64,000 nucleotides of DNA. Origin: Algoriphagus sp. TR-M9. GTDB lineage: Bacteria; Bacteroidota; Bacteroidia; Cytophagales; Cyclobacteriaceae. Each line of letters begins with the position of its first letter. Position 1 is the stretch's first letter. Under the pieces are notes generated by a model, which saw only the letters and a program-made list of their open reading frames with translations, made no database searches and was not told the DNA's origin. The stretch covers positions 1,745,001 through 1,809,000 of the forward strand of contig NZ_CP115160.1 in the NCBI RefSeq assembly GCF_027594545.1, written 5' to 3'. Both the position numbers and the translations under genes were made by a program. Positions 37,857 to 46,889 of this stretch are shown one piece after another.

Positions 37857-39923
37857 CTAGATCAACCCTTCTTCCTCTAAGGATTTTTCGATTCTAGCCT
37901 GTTTTTCCCAGAATTTATCCTTGATTTTTTGAATGTTTTTATCAAAGTCAGGATGTTTTGTCAAGGGTTGGAATATAGGGTCTTGCCCTATGAGTAAAAA
38001 CCAATAGAGGTAATTTTCCTCTTCAGAAAATTGTCTGAGGTGATCCATCGCCTGTTCTAAGTCCCCCTTATGGGTGTATTTCATGGCTAGGTTTAAGTTT
38101 TTGTATACAGACTGGTCCGTTTCGCAAAATTTGTCAAAAGATTGATAGAGCTTCTCAGCTTCTTCCCGATGCCCTACTTTTTCGTAAACCATTCCGATTT
38201 TGATGTCTTCCGATCTGTAAATATCCAGCCCTGCAGCTTCTCTGGTTTGTACAAAAGTTTGAAAGTATTGAAATGCTGAATCATATTCTTCTTCAGTATA
38301 ATAAAGCTTTGCGAGATCCTGTAAAATATCCAATCGGCTAGGGTCTTTTTTCAGTTCTTGCTTCAGTAACTTTTGAGTTCTGGGAATATTCCCATCCTTA
38401 GCAAAGAGAATAAAAGCCCGTAAATGTGGAGCATAATAGTTATTGGGATCAAAGTCCAATGACCGGTTGATATAAATAAGCGCCTCATCCACAAAACCAG
38501 CTGATACCAGGGCATTTGCAAGCTGTAAATAGCTATAACTTTGTGTGGTGGAGTCAGAGGCGACTACCTGTAACCTGACGCCTTTTAGCGCATACTCCAG
38601 GTATTTTTCTGTATCCGGAGCCAATCGAAAGTAAAAATCAGCAAGCATCTGAATGGCCAAAGCAGAATTGGGATTGTATTCCAGTGCCTTTTTCAGGTAG
38701 GGCTGTGCGAGTGTGTACTCCTTGGTTTGGATATAATAGAAAGCTTTGGCGCAGAGACTTTCTGCTGATTTTGAATCATAAAGCAAAGCCTTGTCTGCAT
38801 AGGAATTGATCTGCTCCGTATACTGCTTTTCAGCTTGGAACATTTCCAGCAGATAATACGAAATGGCGATATCTGCATAAGCCAAGGCAAATTCAGGATC
38901 CTGAGCGATAGCTTTTTCAAATAAGCCAATGGCCTGGTTTAGGCCTTCTGTAGTTCTGGAAAGAAAGGGATCTAAGCCTTGAAGGTAATAATCATAAGCC
39001 AGGAGATCCTCAGTAGGTTTTTTTTCTATTTGTTGCAGTTCGGTAGGAGTGACCAGGGCTTCTATGGATGTTGCTATTTGCATAGCTACTTCATTTTGAA
39101 TGGAAAAAATATCCACAAACTCCCGATTGTATTGCTCTGCCCAAAGCTGCCTATCACCTGATGCTTCTATCAACTGTATATTGAGTAAGACCTGATCTCC
39201 TACTTTTTGACCGCTGCCGGTAACGAAATAGGAAACCTGTAATTCATCGGCAATTTCAGCTAAACTCTTCTGGGTGTTTCTATACTTATCGACTGAAGAG
39301 CGACTGATAACCCGCAGATCCTTAATCTTTTGAAGATTGTTTAGCGTGGATTCCATCAGACCATTCACAAAGTAAAGATTGGATGAATCAGAGCTTTCAT
39401 TTTTGAAAGGGAGTACAGCGATAGACTTTTCGGAGGGGATCTCCCTGCTTTCCTGCAAAGGCAGGTAATAAAAAGCCAGGATAACCATGATAAAAATGGC
39501 GAGAACACTGGCTAGAATCACTGATTTTGGCCAGCTTTCTGGCTTGGCTTTTAACTCCTGTAATGGTTCAGGCTTCACGGGATTTTGCTGCTTTCCCACT
39601 TCACCAGGAGGAAAGCCAAAATGCTCCCTAAAGCATTTGATAAAATAAGATGATGAACCAAATCCCACCTGGTAAGAGACCTCAGAAACTGTGTGTGAAC
39701 CTTCTTTGAGTAGATCCATGGCAATTTCCAGCCGTATCTGCCGGATGAAAAGACTTGCCGAAAGACTGGTGGCACTTTTGATTTTGCGAAGCAGATTTGA
39801 TCGGCTCATATTCATAGCATCTGCCAATTCAGATACCCCGAATTGTTCATTAGAGGCATTCTCTACAATGAGAGCTGTGGCTTGACTGATGAAGTCTTCT
39901 CTGTTCGATGGGCTTTCTGGCAT
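37857..39923 (-). CDS. Membrane-tethered AraC-type regulator with FlgO/TolB-like and TPR domains
   Basis: A 688-residue protein. The N-terminal AraC/XylS double HTH (about 10-105: VSELADAMNMSRSNLLRKI and VSEVSYQVGFGSSSYFIKCF) is followed by one transmembrane helix (about 133-155, VILASVLAIFIMVILAFYYL), a FlgO-like domain (about 160-300: KSIAVLPFKNESSD and YFVTGSGQKVGDQVLLNIQL) and about eight TPR units (310-640). The HTH would sit in the cytoplasm and the TPR part outside. Bacteroidota have many such one-component regulators. Targets are not shown; the ankyrin lipoprotein gene is divergent 236 bp away. There is no ligand clue. Confidence 0.88.
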   Translation of the reverse strand: MPESPSNREDFISQATALIVENASNEQFGVSELADAMNMSRSNLLRKIKSATSLSASLFIRQIRLEIAMDLLKEGSHTVSEVSYQVGFGSSSYFIKCFREHFGFPPGEVGKQQNPVKPEPLQELKAKPESWPKSVILASVLAIFIMVILAFYYLPLQESREIPSEKSIAVLPFKNESSDSSNLYFVNGLMESTLNNLQKIKDLRVISRSSVDKYRNTQKSLAEIADELQVSYFVTGSGQKVGDQVLLNIQLIEASGDRQLWAEQYNREFVDIFSIQNEVAMQIATSIEALVTPTELQQIEKKPTEDLLAYDYYLQGLDPFLSRTTEGLNQAIGLFEKAIAQDPEFALAYADIAISYYLLEMFQAEKQYTEQINSYADKALLYDSKSAESLCAKAFYYIQTKEYTLAQPYLKKALEYNPNSALAIQMLADFYFRLAPDTEKYLEYALKGVRLQVVASDSTTQSYSYLQLANALVSAGFVDEALIYINRSLDFDPNNYYAPHLRAFILFAKDGNIPRTQKLLKQELKKDPSRLDILQDLAKLYYTEEEYDSAFQYFQTFVQTREAAGLDIYRSEDIKIGMVYEKVGHREEAEKLYQSFDKFCETDQSVYKNLNLAMKYTHKGDLEQAMDHLRQFSEEENYLYWFLLIGQDPIFQPLTKHPDFDKNIQKIKDKFWEKQARIEKSLEEEGLI

Positions 39924-40109
39924 AACAAAATTCGGATGTTGAATTTATAAAAAAATATCCAAAGCCATCACCTGGGTAAACCCTCAAAAAAGGATTAGAA
40001 AAGCTGCTTTTGCGCCATAGTTTATATCCTTGCGTCATAGTTTTTATGCATTGACGATACTTTATGTTTTTGGCAACCTGCCTTCTACATGCCGCAATAG
40101 GGCCTGACC

Positions 40110-40117
40110 TAGCTTTG
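40110..40117 (+). promoter_or_regulatory. -7 box of the ankyrin lipoprotein gene
   Basis: TAGCTTTG, an exact TAnnTTTG match, 42 bp before the ATG at 40160. Confidence 0.45.
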
Positions 40118-40159
40118 TGGGAAACAAAATCAAAAAGTACAACTCAAAAAAAACAACTC

Positions 40160-40732
40160 ATGAAAACTTTAAAAATTCAATCTCTCGCAATGCTTGTGGC
40201 TGTAGCTTCTGTAGTCATCTTCACACCTGCATGCTCTCAAACGACGGAAAAATCAAAGTCCGAAACCAAAGCAGAAGCTCCGGATATGGATATTCATGCA
40301 GCAGTATTGGCAGGCAATCTAGAAGTAGTGCAGCAACATATCAAAGCCGGGACGGACATAAATTCCAAGGAACCTTTCAATGGATCTACTCCATTGGTTT
40401 CTGCAGCTACATTTGGGAAATCTGAAATTGTCAAGGCCTTGCTAGCAGCTGGTGCAGACACTTCAATAGGCAATAACGATGGTTCCACCCCTTTACACTC
40501 AGCGGCCTTTTTTGGAAGGGTAGAAATCGTGCAACTCCTGCTGGATGCAGAAGCTGATAAGACAGTCAAAAACAACTACGGAGCTACCCCAAGAGAAACA
40601 GTGGTAGCACCATTTGCGGAGCTGAAGCCGCTTTATGAAATGATGAAAGAGCAGCTTGGGCCGCTTGGTTTTCAATTGGATATGGAAGAGCTTCAAAAAA
40701 GCCGTCCAGTAATCGCGATGATGCTACAGTGA
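40160..40732 (+). CDS. Ankyrin-repeat lipoprotein
   Basis: A 190-residue protein from ATG 40160. The upstream frame from 40064 is dropped because a lipoprotein signal starts here, with lipobox TPAC (LAMLVAVASVVIFTPAC). About four ankyrin repeats follow: DIHAAVLAGNLEVVQQHI, GSTPLVSAATFGKSEIVKALL, GSTPLHSAAFFGRVEIVQLLL and a partial GATPRETVVAPF. It is probably anchored in a membrane facing the periplasm and serves in protein binding. The membrane acyltransferase gene starts 22 bp later, so the two, perhaps with the serine hydrolase gene, form an operon. Confidence 0.85.
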   Translation: MKTLKIQSLAMLVAVASVVIFTPACSQTTEKSKSETKAEAPDMDIHAAVLAGNLEVVQQHIKAGTDINSKEPFNGSTPLVSAATFGKSEIVKALLAAGADTSIGNNDGSTPLHSAAFFGRVEIVQLLLDAEADKTVKNNYGATPRETVVAPFAELKPLYEMMKEQLGPLGFQLDMEELQKSRPVIAMMLQ

Positions 40733-40754
40733 TCAGGTTTGAAACTAATCTAAA

Positions 40755-41891
40755 ATGACTACTCACAGAAGATACGACATAGACTGGCTTCGCGTAATCG
40801 CCATAGGCCTGCTGCTGATTTATCATATCGCCATAGTTTTCCAGCCTTGGGCTATGTTTTTGGGCTTCATTAAAAGTAATGAGCTCATGGAGGATTTGTG
40901 GATGCCTATGACCTTACTCAACGTCTGGAGAATACCGTTTCTGTTTTTTGTCTCTGGAATGGGCGTGTACTTTGCTATACAGCGAAGAAACTGGAAACAG
41001 CTGATGAAGGAAAGGGGAAGGCGGATTTTAATCCCCTTCCTGTTTGGAATGCTCGCGATAGTACCACTACATTTTCTGGTTTTCCAGCACTACTATGGAT
41101 TACCAATTGGATATTATCCTCATCCGGCCCATCTGTGGTTTCTAGGTAATATTTTCATTTACGTTACGGTTTTACTCCCTGTGTTTTTTTATTTGAAAAG
41201 AGCTGGGAGAGTTCAGCACTATTTGTCTCAATTCATGAGCAACCCGATAGGCCCACTTTCACTTTCAGTCTTATTTGCTTTAGAAACGATTGTGGTGCAA
41301 CCTCAGGTTTTTGAATTATATGCAATGACCTGGCATGGATTCTTTTTAGGCTTGCTGGCTTTTTTCTGCGGTTTTCTATGTGTCTACAGCGGGAAGAGTT
41401 TCTGGAAAACGGTGATGGAGTGGAAGTGGTTTTACCTAGCTTTGGCAATGGCATTTTACCTAGTGAGATGGAAGGTATTGAACTTGCAATCCCCATCCTA
41501 TTTGTTGGCGATTGAGTCAAACTGCTGGATTTTGGCGATTTTTGGGATGGGCTATCAGTACTTGAACCAGCCAAGCAAGGTGCTAAATTACCTAAGTGAA
41601 GCAGCTTATCCCATTTACATTATTCACATGGTGGTGCTGTATGCGGGAGGATTATTTATTTTGCCGCTAGAAATACCAGTATTCCTGAAGTTTATCTTGA
41701 TAGTGGCATTTACCGGAATAGGGTGTCTGGGGATTTATGAACTTTTGATTAGAAGGAATAGCTTGTTAAGGCCCTTTTTCGGGCTGAAGGTGGCGCCGAA
41801 AGCTAAAACTGTGATGGATGGAGCGAAGGTAGGTACTTCCGGTACTGCGGTAGAAAATCAAAAAAACCAAGATTCTACGGCATTTCATTGA
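40755..41891 (+). CDS. Acyltransferase 3-family membrane protein
   Basis: A 378-residue polytopic inner-membrane protein with about ten helices. It begins RYDIDWLRVIAIGLLLIYHI, the acyltransferase_3 signature (RxxxxDxLRxxAixxVixxH) with its conserved arginine, aspartate and histidine. RNWKQLMKERGRRILIPFLFGM is the loop that typically follows the second helix. Such enzymes O-acetylate or succinylate sugars, glucans or lipids. OpgC-like proteins have the same look. It lies between the ankyrin lipoprotein and the serine hydrolase. Substrate unknown. Confidence 0.85.
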   Translation: MTTHRRYDIDWLRVIAIGLLLIYHIAIVFQPWAMFLGFIKSNELMEDLWMPMTLLNVWRIPFLFFVSGMGVYFAIQRRNWKQLMKERGRRILIPFLFGMLAIVPLHFLVFQHYYGLPIGYYPHPAHLWFLGNIFIYVTVLLPVFFYLKRAGRVQHYLSQFMSNPIGPLSLSVLFALETIVVQPQVFELYAMTWHGFFLGLLAFFCGFLCVYSGKSFWKTVMEWKWFYLALAMAFYLVRWKVLNLQSPSYLLAIESNCWILAIFGMGYQYLNQPSKVLNYLSEAAYPIYIIHMVVLYAGGLFILPLEIPVFLKFILIVAFTGIGCLGIYELLIRRNSLLRPFFGLKVAPKAKTVMDGAKVGTSGTAVENQKNQDSTAFH

Positions 41892-41925
41892 ATCTATTAA
41901 ATAGGACCACTAGTGGTTGAAGAAA

Positions 41926-42969
41926 ATGAAAAATAAGAAACGATTAATAAACATACTTATCCCTAGTCTCTCCATTATCATCTCGTCGATTTTTATCCCC
42001 TGGCTGTTACTAAGGGCCTGGCTGGCCCCACTGCCGGATACCGTACAGGAGCAAGTGGATAATGCGCTGAACTATAAGCTGGACGGTATCATCGTGTATG
42101 TGGATCAGGGAGGTAAAGCTCCGGAATTATATGCAGCAGGCTGGAAAAACAAAGAAAGTGAAGTTCCTATGGATCCTCAGGCCTTGTTTAAGATAGCAAG
42201 TATCAGTAAACTTTACATTGCAGTGGCAGCTGCTAAATTGGTGGCCAATGATCGGCTTTCGTTAGATCGAAGTTTGGCGAGTTATTTACCGGATTTGAAA
42301 GGAAGAATAGAAAATTCAGAGCGTATCACACTGAGAATGCTGCTTCGCCATAGATCCGGCATTCCCAATTTTACTGATCAGGAAGATTTTCCTTGGGATA
42401 ATCTACCCAAGGACAACCAAGAAACGCTGACTTTTGTGCTAGATCGACAGGCTGATTTTTCCCCGGATGAAAAATTTGCCTATTCCAATACCAATTACCT
42501 TTTGATAGGTGAGATCCTAGACAAAACCTTAGGCTATAGCCACCACGGCTATATCAAAAAGGAGATTTTGGAACCGCTTAACCTACACCACACTTACAGT
42601 CTGCTTAGTGAAGTGGATGTGAAGGACCTGACCAGTGGTTATGTGATCGGCTATGGGCCAGATGTGATGAGTAATGATTTTACTACGCCGGGAGGGTCCA
42701 TGGTGTCTACGGCAGAAGAAACAGGTGTTTTTATCCGAGCATTGAATGACGGAACATTATTGAATCAAGCGGAACAGGATATTTATAGCTCAGTCTATGA
42801 GTACGGGCATACTGGGCTTCTCCCAGGCTATCAAAGCATAGCTAGGTATCATCCCGACTTAGATGCTGTAGTGGTGCAGTTTGTCAATACAAGTGGAGAC
42901 TTGGCCTGGAATGTTCACGAGATTGTTTACAATAAGGTGCTTAAAATCCTGAGGAAGAATAAACCATAG
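41926..42969 (+). CDS. Serine hydrolase of the class C beta-lactamase/PBP family
   Basis: A 347-residue protein starting at ATG 41926; the frame extends upstream only through a TTG. An N-terminal signal anchor (LINILIPSLSIIISSIFIPWLLL) precedes a serine hydrolase domain with the SxxK motif SISK (in FKIASISKLYIA), the YxN motif YSNTN and HTG in YGHTGLLPGY. Members include esterases, D-aminopeptidases and DD-peptidases; beta-lactamase activity should not be assumed. Its stop is 1 bp from the stop of the convergent molybdenum hydroxylase gene. Confidence 0.87.
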   Translation: MKNKKRLINILIPSLSIIISSIFIPWLLLRAWLAPLPDTVQEQVDNALNYKLDGIIVYVDQGGKAPELYAAGWKNKESEVPMDPQALFKIASISKLYIAVAAAKLVANDRLSLDRSLASYLPDLKGRIENSERITLRMLLRHRSGIPNFTDQEDFPWDNLPKDNQETLTFVLDRQADFSPDEKFAYSNTNYLLIGEILDKTLGYSHHGYIKKEILEPLNLHHTYSLLSEVDVKDLTSGYVIGYGPDVMSNDFTTPGGSMVSTAEETGVFIRALNDGTLLNQAEQDIYSSVYEYGHTGLLPGYQSIARYHPDLDAVVVQFVNTSGDLAWNVHEIVYNKVLKILRKNKP

Positions 42970-42970
42970 C

Positions 42971-45175
42971 TCACTTGGCAGGATTGATGGGTAAACTATA
43001 TACCCTTTTCCCTGATGCAGCATACACTGCGTTTGCTATAGCGGCTCCTGTAGGAGGCATGGACACTTCTCCACCTCCTTCAGCTGGCTGATCTGGCCTA
43101 TCTATCATTTCTACCTGCACTTCAGGAATATCCGAAAAGCGAAAAACGGGATAGTTACTCCAGTCAGAACTGGTGATTTTATCGCCTTCGAAAGTCACCT
43201 CTTCTCGTAGGGTCCAAGATGCTGCTTGTAGCATTCCACCCTCGATTTGGTTTTTGATTCCGTCTAGGTTGATGATTTCACCTACGTCTGCAGCTGCCCA
43301 CATGCTGATCACTTTCACTTCCCCATTTTCACCATCTACCCGGACTTTGGCGCCCACTGCTGCATAGGCAGCAGAATTTTTATACCGGGAAAAAGCATAT
43401 CCTATTCCTTCTAGAGGTCCAGTGCGTACTGAGCTGCACATATTGCGCACTTTACGGATTACGGCTTTGGCTCTTTCATCCTCCAAATGCTCAATTCTAA
43501 ACTCCAAGGGGTCTTTGCCCGCTTTTTCTGCCAACTCATCCATAAAGGATTCTATGGAAAAAATAGTGGTATAGGAGCCTAGGCTGCGCAAGGAAGAAAC
43601 CCGCAGTGGTCCATCAAAGAAGTGCGCATTCACCTGCATATTGGGAATGCTGTAATAAGGGTCTGCATTTCTATGTCCTCCGCCCAGGTATCCTCTGCCT
43701 CTAAGCGATCGGGCTGGCTCTAGGTATCGGGTATCCAGTAAGGTAGCAGGATCTCTGTCTGGACGAAGGCTATGTGAATCTGTCCAAACCTCCGATTTCC
43801 AGGCCTGAATCTTTCCATTGCTAGACAGGCGGGCCTCCAGTTCCATAATCATGGCTGAGCCAAAGGGTTCCCAGCAGTTTTCGTCTTGGCGGGACCATTG
43901 TACCCGAATAGGTTTGTTGGGCATGGCTAGCGCTAATATGGAGGCATCAGCAGCAGCATCGTCTGCAGTACTGTGTCCAAAACATCCAGCTCCTGGAACT
44001 GAAGTCACGTGAATTTTTTCTTCGGGAATATTTAGCATGCCAGAGATGGCTCTTCGCATGGGATAAATTCCCTGGCTGTGTGACCAAATGTGTAAAATTT
44101 CTCCATCAAAAAGTGCAATTCCGCAGCCGGGACCTATGGAACCATGCTTGATGTAGGGTTTGGTGTAAGATGCTTTGAAAGTAGTTCCGCTTACATTCGC
44201 TTGGGTAAAATCCCCATCGTTTTTGATGTTTTTTGCAGGTTCGGCTATTGATTTAATATGTGAGAATAAATCTTTTGCTAGAGGAAATGATTTGCCTGCA
44301 GACCATTTTGAGTGCTGCTTCAGATACCTCTCAGCTTTCACAGCTTGATATTCCTTTTCGGTGATCACACCTACAAAACTACCATTGACCACCGTTTTTA
44401 ATATTCCTTTCACATTTGCTTTTACTCCGCTAAGGTCAATGCTCTCTAGTTTGGATTGATAAGCAGGAGGTCGGACTACCCGAGCGTGCACCATGCCAGG
44501 CAAACGCATGTCTTGGATGTAAAGCTTTTCACCCCGGACCATTTGTTCGATGTCATTTCTAGGAATAGGCTTCCCCACGTACCGTCTTTCTGACTTTTGT
44601 TTAATGGGTACAGGTTTGCTGACCTCCATGTTGATTTGGGCACCGTCCAGTACTTGTGCGAAATTGAGTGCTTGTGCAGTAGTTTTATGGGTAATCTGTC
44701 CGTTATAGAATTTCAGGTTTGATGTCGTTGTATTGAGTTTCTCAGCTGCTAATTCTAGTAGCTTTTGTCTGGCGGTAGCCGCGGCATACCGAACGGACAT
44801 GGCACTATTGGGAATAGAACTGCTGCCTGCGGTATAGCCTTCATCTGGGGTAACTCCGGTCTCTGCTAAGTGAACATCCACTTGAGAAAGCGCTAGGTCC
44901 AGTTCCTCAGCTGCCACTTGGCGAATAGCGGTACGTATTCCCTGTCCGAGCTCAACTTTCCCTGAAAAAATCCTCACTGTTCCGTCTTCCAAGATTTCAA
45001 GCCAAGCATTTACATTCTGAAGCTTTTTTAAATGGTCAGGTGCGCTATCAATTATACCTAGAGCTTTGTTTTCTTTTTTAGAAATTCTAATGAAACCGAA
45101 TAGAGGGAAGCCTATGCTGAGGTAGCTAATGTTTTTGAGAAAGTGTCGTCTCGTGGTTTTTGGTAGTTTAATCAT
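42971..45175 (-). CDS. iorB: Molybdopterin-binding large subunit, isoquinoline 1-oxidoreductase-type
   Basis: A 734-residue xanthine-oxidase-family large subunit. An N-terminal twin-arginine-like signal (TTRRHFLKNISYLSIGFPLFGF) is followed by motifs of the molybdopterin cytosine dinucleotide subunit: KVELGQGIRTAIRQVAAEELDL, GPGCGIALF, GAGCFGHSTADDAAADASILA and a C-terminal GGEVSMPPTGAAIANAVYAA, with the glutamate in the last block the expected catalytic base. With the 2Fe-2S subunit gene 4 bp upstream it forms a two-subunit periplasmic hydroxylase. The substrate is probably an N-heterocycle or aldehyde; the symbol follows family similarity only. Confidence 0.85.
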   Translation of the reverse strand: MIKLPKTTRRHFLKNISYLSIGFPLFGFIRISKKENKALGIIDSAPDHLKKLQNVNAWLEILEDGTVRIFSGKVELGQGIRTAIRQVAAEELDLALSQVDVHLAETGVTPDEGYTAGSSSIPNSAMSVRYAAATARQKLLELAAEKLNTTTSNLKFYNGQITHKTTAQALNFAQVLDGAQINMEVSKPVPIKQKSERRYVGKPIPRNDIEQMVRGEKLYIQDMRLPGMVHARVVRPPAYQSKLESIDLSGVKANVKGILKTVVNGSFVGVITEKEYQAVKAERYLKQHSKWSAGKSFPLAKDLFSHIKSIAEPAKNIKNDGDFTQANVSGTTFKASYTKPYIKHGSIGPGCGIALFDGEILHIWSHSQGIYPMRRAISGMLNIPEEKIHVTSVPGAGCFGHSTADDAAADASILALAMPNKPIRVQWSRQDENCWEPFGSAMIMELEARLSSNGKIQAWKSEVWTDSHSLRPDRDPATLLDTRYLEPARSLRGRGYLGGGHRNADPYYSIPNMQVNAHFFDGPLRVSSLRSLGSYTTIFSIESFMDELAEKAGKDPLEFRIEHLEDERAKAVIRKVRNMCSSVRTGPLEGIGYAFSRYKNSAAYAAVGAKVRVDGENGEVKVISMWAAADVGEIINLDGIKNQIEGGMLQAASWTLREEVTFEGDKITSSDWSNYPVFRFSDIPEVQVEMIDRPDQPAEGGGEVSMPPTGAAIANAVYAASGKRVYSLPINPAK

Positions 45176-45179
45176 TCCC

Positions 45180-45644
45180 TTAAAGGTTTTTAGAAGCTTT
45201 CTGTACGGCTTTGATTATTCTGGAATGTGCACTGCATCTGCATAAGTTTCGCTCTAAGCCATTTTTGATTTCATCAAGACTTGGGTTAGGAGTTACATTT
45301 AACAGCCCAACTGTCGCCATGACCATTCCATTGAGGCAATAGCCGCATTGTGCGGCCTGTTCATCTACAAATGCTTGCTGTACGGGATGGAGTTGGCTCG
45401 GTGATTTTGCTAGACCTTCCAAAGTGGTGATTTCAGTATCTTCTGAAGAAGAAACAGGGAGTACGCAGCTAGGAGTGGCACTCCCGTCGATCAGTACCAT
45501 GCAGGCACCGCATTGGGAAAGACCACAGCCAAATTTTGGTCCGGCTAGCTCTAACTCATCTCGTAATACGTAAAGCAGGGGAGTGTCAGGTTCTGATTCT
45601 ACTGTGTGACTGGTACCGTTTATTTGAAGGGTGTATTTGGGCAT
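45180..45644 (-). CDS. iorA: 2Fe-2S small subunit, isoquinoline 1-oxidoreductase-type
   Basis: A 154-residue ferredoxin-type subunit. The N-terminal plant-type 2Fe-2S set is seen in KFGCGLSQCGACMVLIDG with a fourth cysteine in SCVLPV. The second, helical-domain cluster is in QCGYCLNGMV and NLCRCSAHSRI. It hands electrons from the molybdenum centre to an acceptor. It lies 4 bp upstream of the large subunit gene and is the promoter-proximal gene of the pair. There is no cytochrome gene next to it to serve as acceptor. Confidence 0.92.
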   Translation of the reverse strand: MPKYTLQINGTSHTVESEPDTPLLYVLRDELELAGPKFGCGLSQCGACMVLIDGSATPSCVLPVSSSEDTEITTLEGLAKSPSQLHPVQQAFVDEQAAQCGYCLNGMVMATVGLLNVTPNPSLDEIKNGLERNLCRCSAHSRIIKAVQKASKNL

Positions 45645-46013
45645 ATCGAACTATTTAATTTTCTAATTTAGTAAAATGAGGAGGGAATTTTTCTCCATAG
45701 CTGTAAAAGTCAAGTTCCTTAAAGTGGATTACTTTAAATTATTAATAATAAGGAGCCTATATATTAGCGGGTACAAGTTTTCAGGATTTGATACTTGGCG
45801 ATTTAATAGGGTCATACGCTTTATTACCAATAAGGAGTCCTAGGTATAAAAAGATTTTCCTAACACCATTAGCATTTAGGCAGTTTCGGTTTTTTGACCA
45901 GGTGAGCAAAAATTTCTGCTCACTGGAATCTCGCTGTTAATGCATGATATTTAAACATTCTGAATTGGATTTTCAAGAATATATATCGTAATATTGCAAT
46001 GAAATAATTTGTT
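45645..46013. other. Divergent region between iorAB and arsR
   Basis: 369 bp, AT-rich. Contains the arsR operator (45986-46005) and a direct repeat of AATAAGGAGcCT (45747-45758) and AATAAGGAGtCCT (45829-45841), 82 bp apart, of unknown meaning. No small gene was recognised. Confidence 0.5.
45986..46005. promoter_or_regulatory. Candidate ArsR operator 1
   Basis: TCGTAATATTGCAATGAAAT, with palindromic core ATTGCAAT, ends 8 bp before the arsR ATG. It matches the site at 46370-46389 at 15 of 20 positions. Confidence 0.6.
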
Positions 46014-46346
46014 ATGGGAGTTACAAAAGCAGACCTTTTTACAAAGGAGCAGAATGAATTGGCCCAGGTAGCCAAAGTTTTTGCACATCCGGCTAGAGTT
46101 GCCATTATTGAGTTTCTTTTGCGCAGCAATACCTGCATCAATGGAGATTTGGTTCAGGAACTGGGGCTAGCGCAAGCCACGATCAGTCAGCATCTTCGGG
46201 AGCTAAAGCAGGTTGGGATCATTCAAGGAACCATAGAAGGCGTTTCAGTGAGCTACTGTATCAATCCGGAAAAGTGGATGCAAATTCAGCAACTGTTCAA
46301 TGGTCTTTTTGATCAATTTTTACCTAATCCTAAAAGCTGTTGTTAA
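46014..46346 (+). CDS. arsR: ArsR-family arsenic repressor
   Basis: A 110-residue winged-helix repressor (AKVFAHPARVAIIEFLL, recognition helix QATISQHLRELKQ). It should bind the operators at 45986 and 46370 and release on arsenite. Cysteines are C41, C82, C109 and C110. At the usual inducer site, where many relatives have CxCGD, this one has C41-I-N-G-D, so one thiol is missing, while the protein ends in a CC pair. As(III) may be bound by a different set of thiols here (inference). It is first in the arsR-DUF6428-arsC-acr3 cluster. Confidence 0.9.
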   Translation: MGVTKADLFTKEQNELAQVAKVFAHPARVAIIEFLLRSNTCINGDLVQELGLAQATISQHLRELKQVGIIQGTIEGVSVSYCINPEKWMQIQQLFNGLFDQFLPNPKSCC

Positions 46347-46369
46347 GAGAAAAATTTTGGTCCTTTTAA

Positions 46370-46389
46370 TCGTTTTATTGCAATAAATA
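46370..46389. promoter_or_regulatory. Candidate ArsR operator 2
   Basis: TCGTTTTATTGCAATAAATA, with the perfect palindrome TATTGCAATA, 9 bp before the DUF6428 ATG. It suggests a second internal ArsR-controlled promoter for the resistance genes. Confidence 0.55.
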
Positions 46390-46398
46390 TATTGAGTT

Positions 46399-46863
46399 AT
46401 GAAAATTTCAGAAGTAAAATCCGCTTTAAATTCTCTAGAAAGTATCGCATTCCAATTGCCAGATGGCTCATTAGTGCCGACCCATTTTCATGTTACCGAA
46501 GTGGGGAAAGTTTCCAAGCATTTCATTGATTGTGGAGGTACGGTGAGGACGGAGAATGTAGCTAATTTCCAACTCTGGAATGCGGACGATTACAATCACC
46601 GCCTGCATCCCGAAAAACTGGTCAGCATCATTGAGCTTTCAGAAAAAGTATTGGGACTGGAGGATTTGGAAGTAGAGGTGGAGTACCAGTCAGAAACCAT
46701 TGGAAAATATGGGTTGGATTTTGATGGGGTGAATTTCGTTTTGACTACCAAGCAGACTGATTGCCTTGCTAAAGATAAATGTGGAATTCCTGCTCAGAAA
46801 CCAAAGGTTAGGCTTTCAGATCTGGCTGGAACCTCCTGTGCACCTGGATCAGGTTGCTGTTAA
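46399..46863 (+). CDS. DUF6428 arsenic-cluster protein with a cysteine-rich tail
   Basis: A 154-residue cytoplasmic protein of the DUF6428 family, which I know mainly from arsenic operons of Bacteroidota. The first 115 residues form a compact alpha/beta domain (THFHVTEVG, DCGGTVRTENV, LWNADDYNHRLHPEKL). The C-terminus is unusual: CLAKDKCGIPAQ then GTSCAPGSGCC, giving five cysteines in the last 33 residues. A thiol metal- or arsenite-binding tail is a fair inference, for example passing As(III) to the exporter or ArsR. It lies between arsR and arsC. Confidence 0.8.
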   Translation: MKISEVKSALNSLESIAFQLPDGSLVPTHFHVTEVGKVSKHFIDCGGTVRTENVANFQLWNADDYNHRLHPEKLVSIIELSEKVLGLEDLEVEVEYQSETIGKYGLDFDGVNFVLTTKQTDCLAKDKCGIPAQKPKVRLSDLAGTSCAPGSGCC

Positions 46864-46889
46864 TTTTTCCCCCATTTAATTCGCAAGTC

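Noticed and set aside
41926..42969. Beta-lactamase resistance gene
   Set aside because: Only the broad class C/PBP fold motifs are seen; most such proteins in Bacteroidota are esterases or peptidases.
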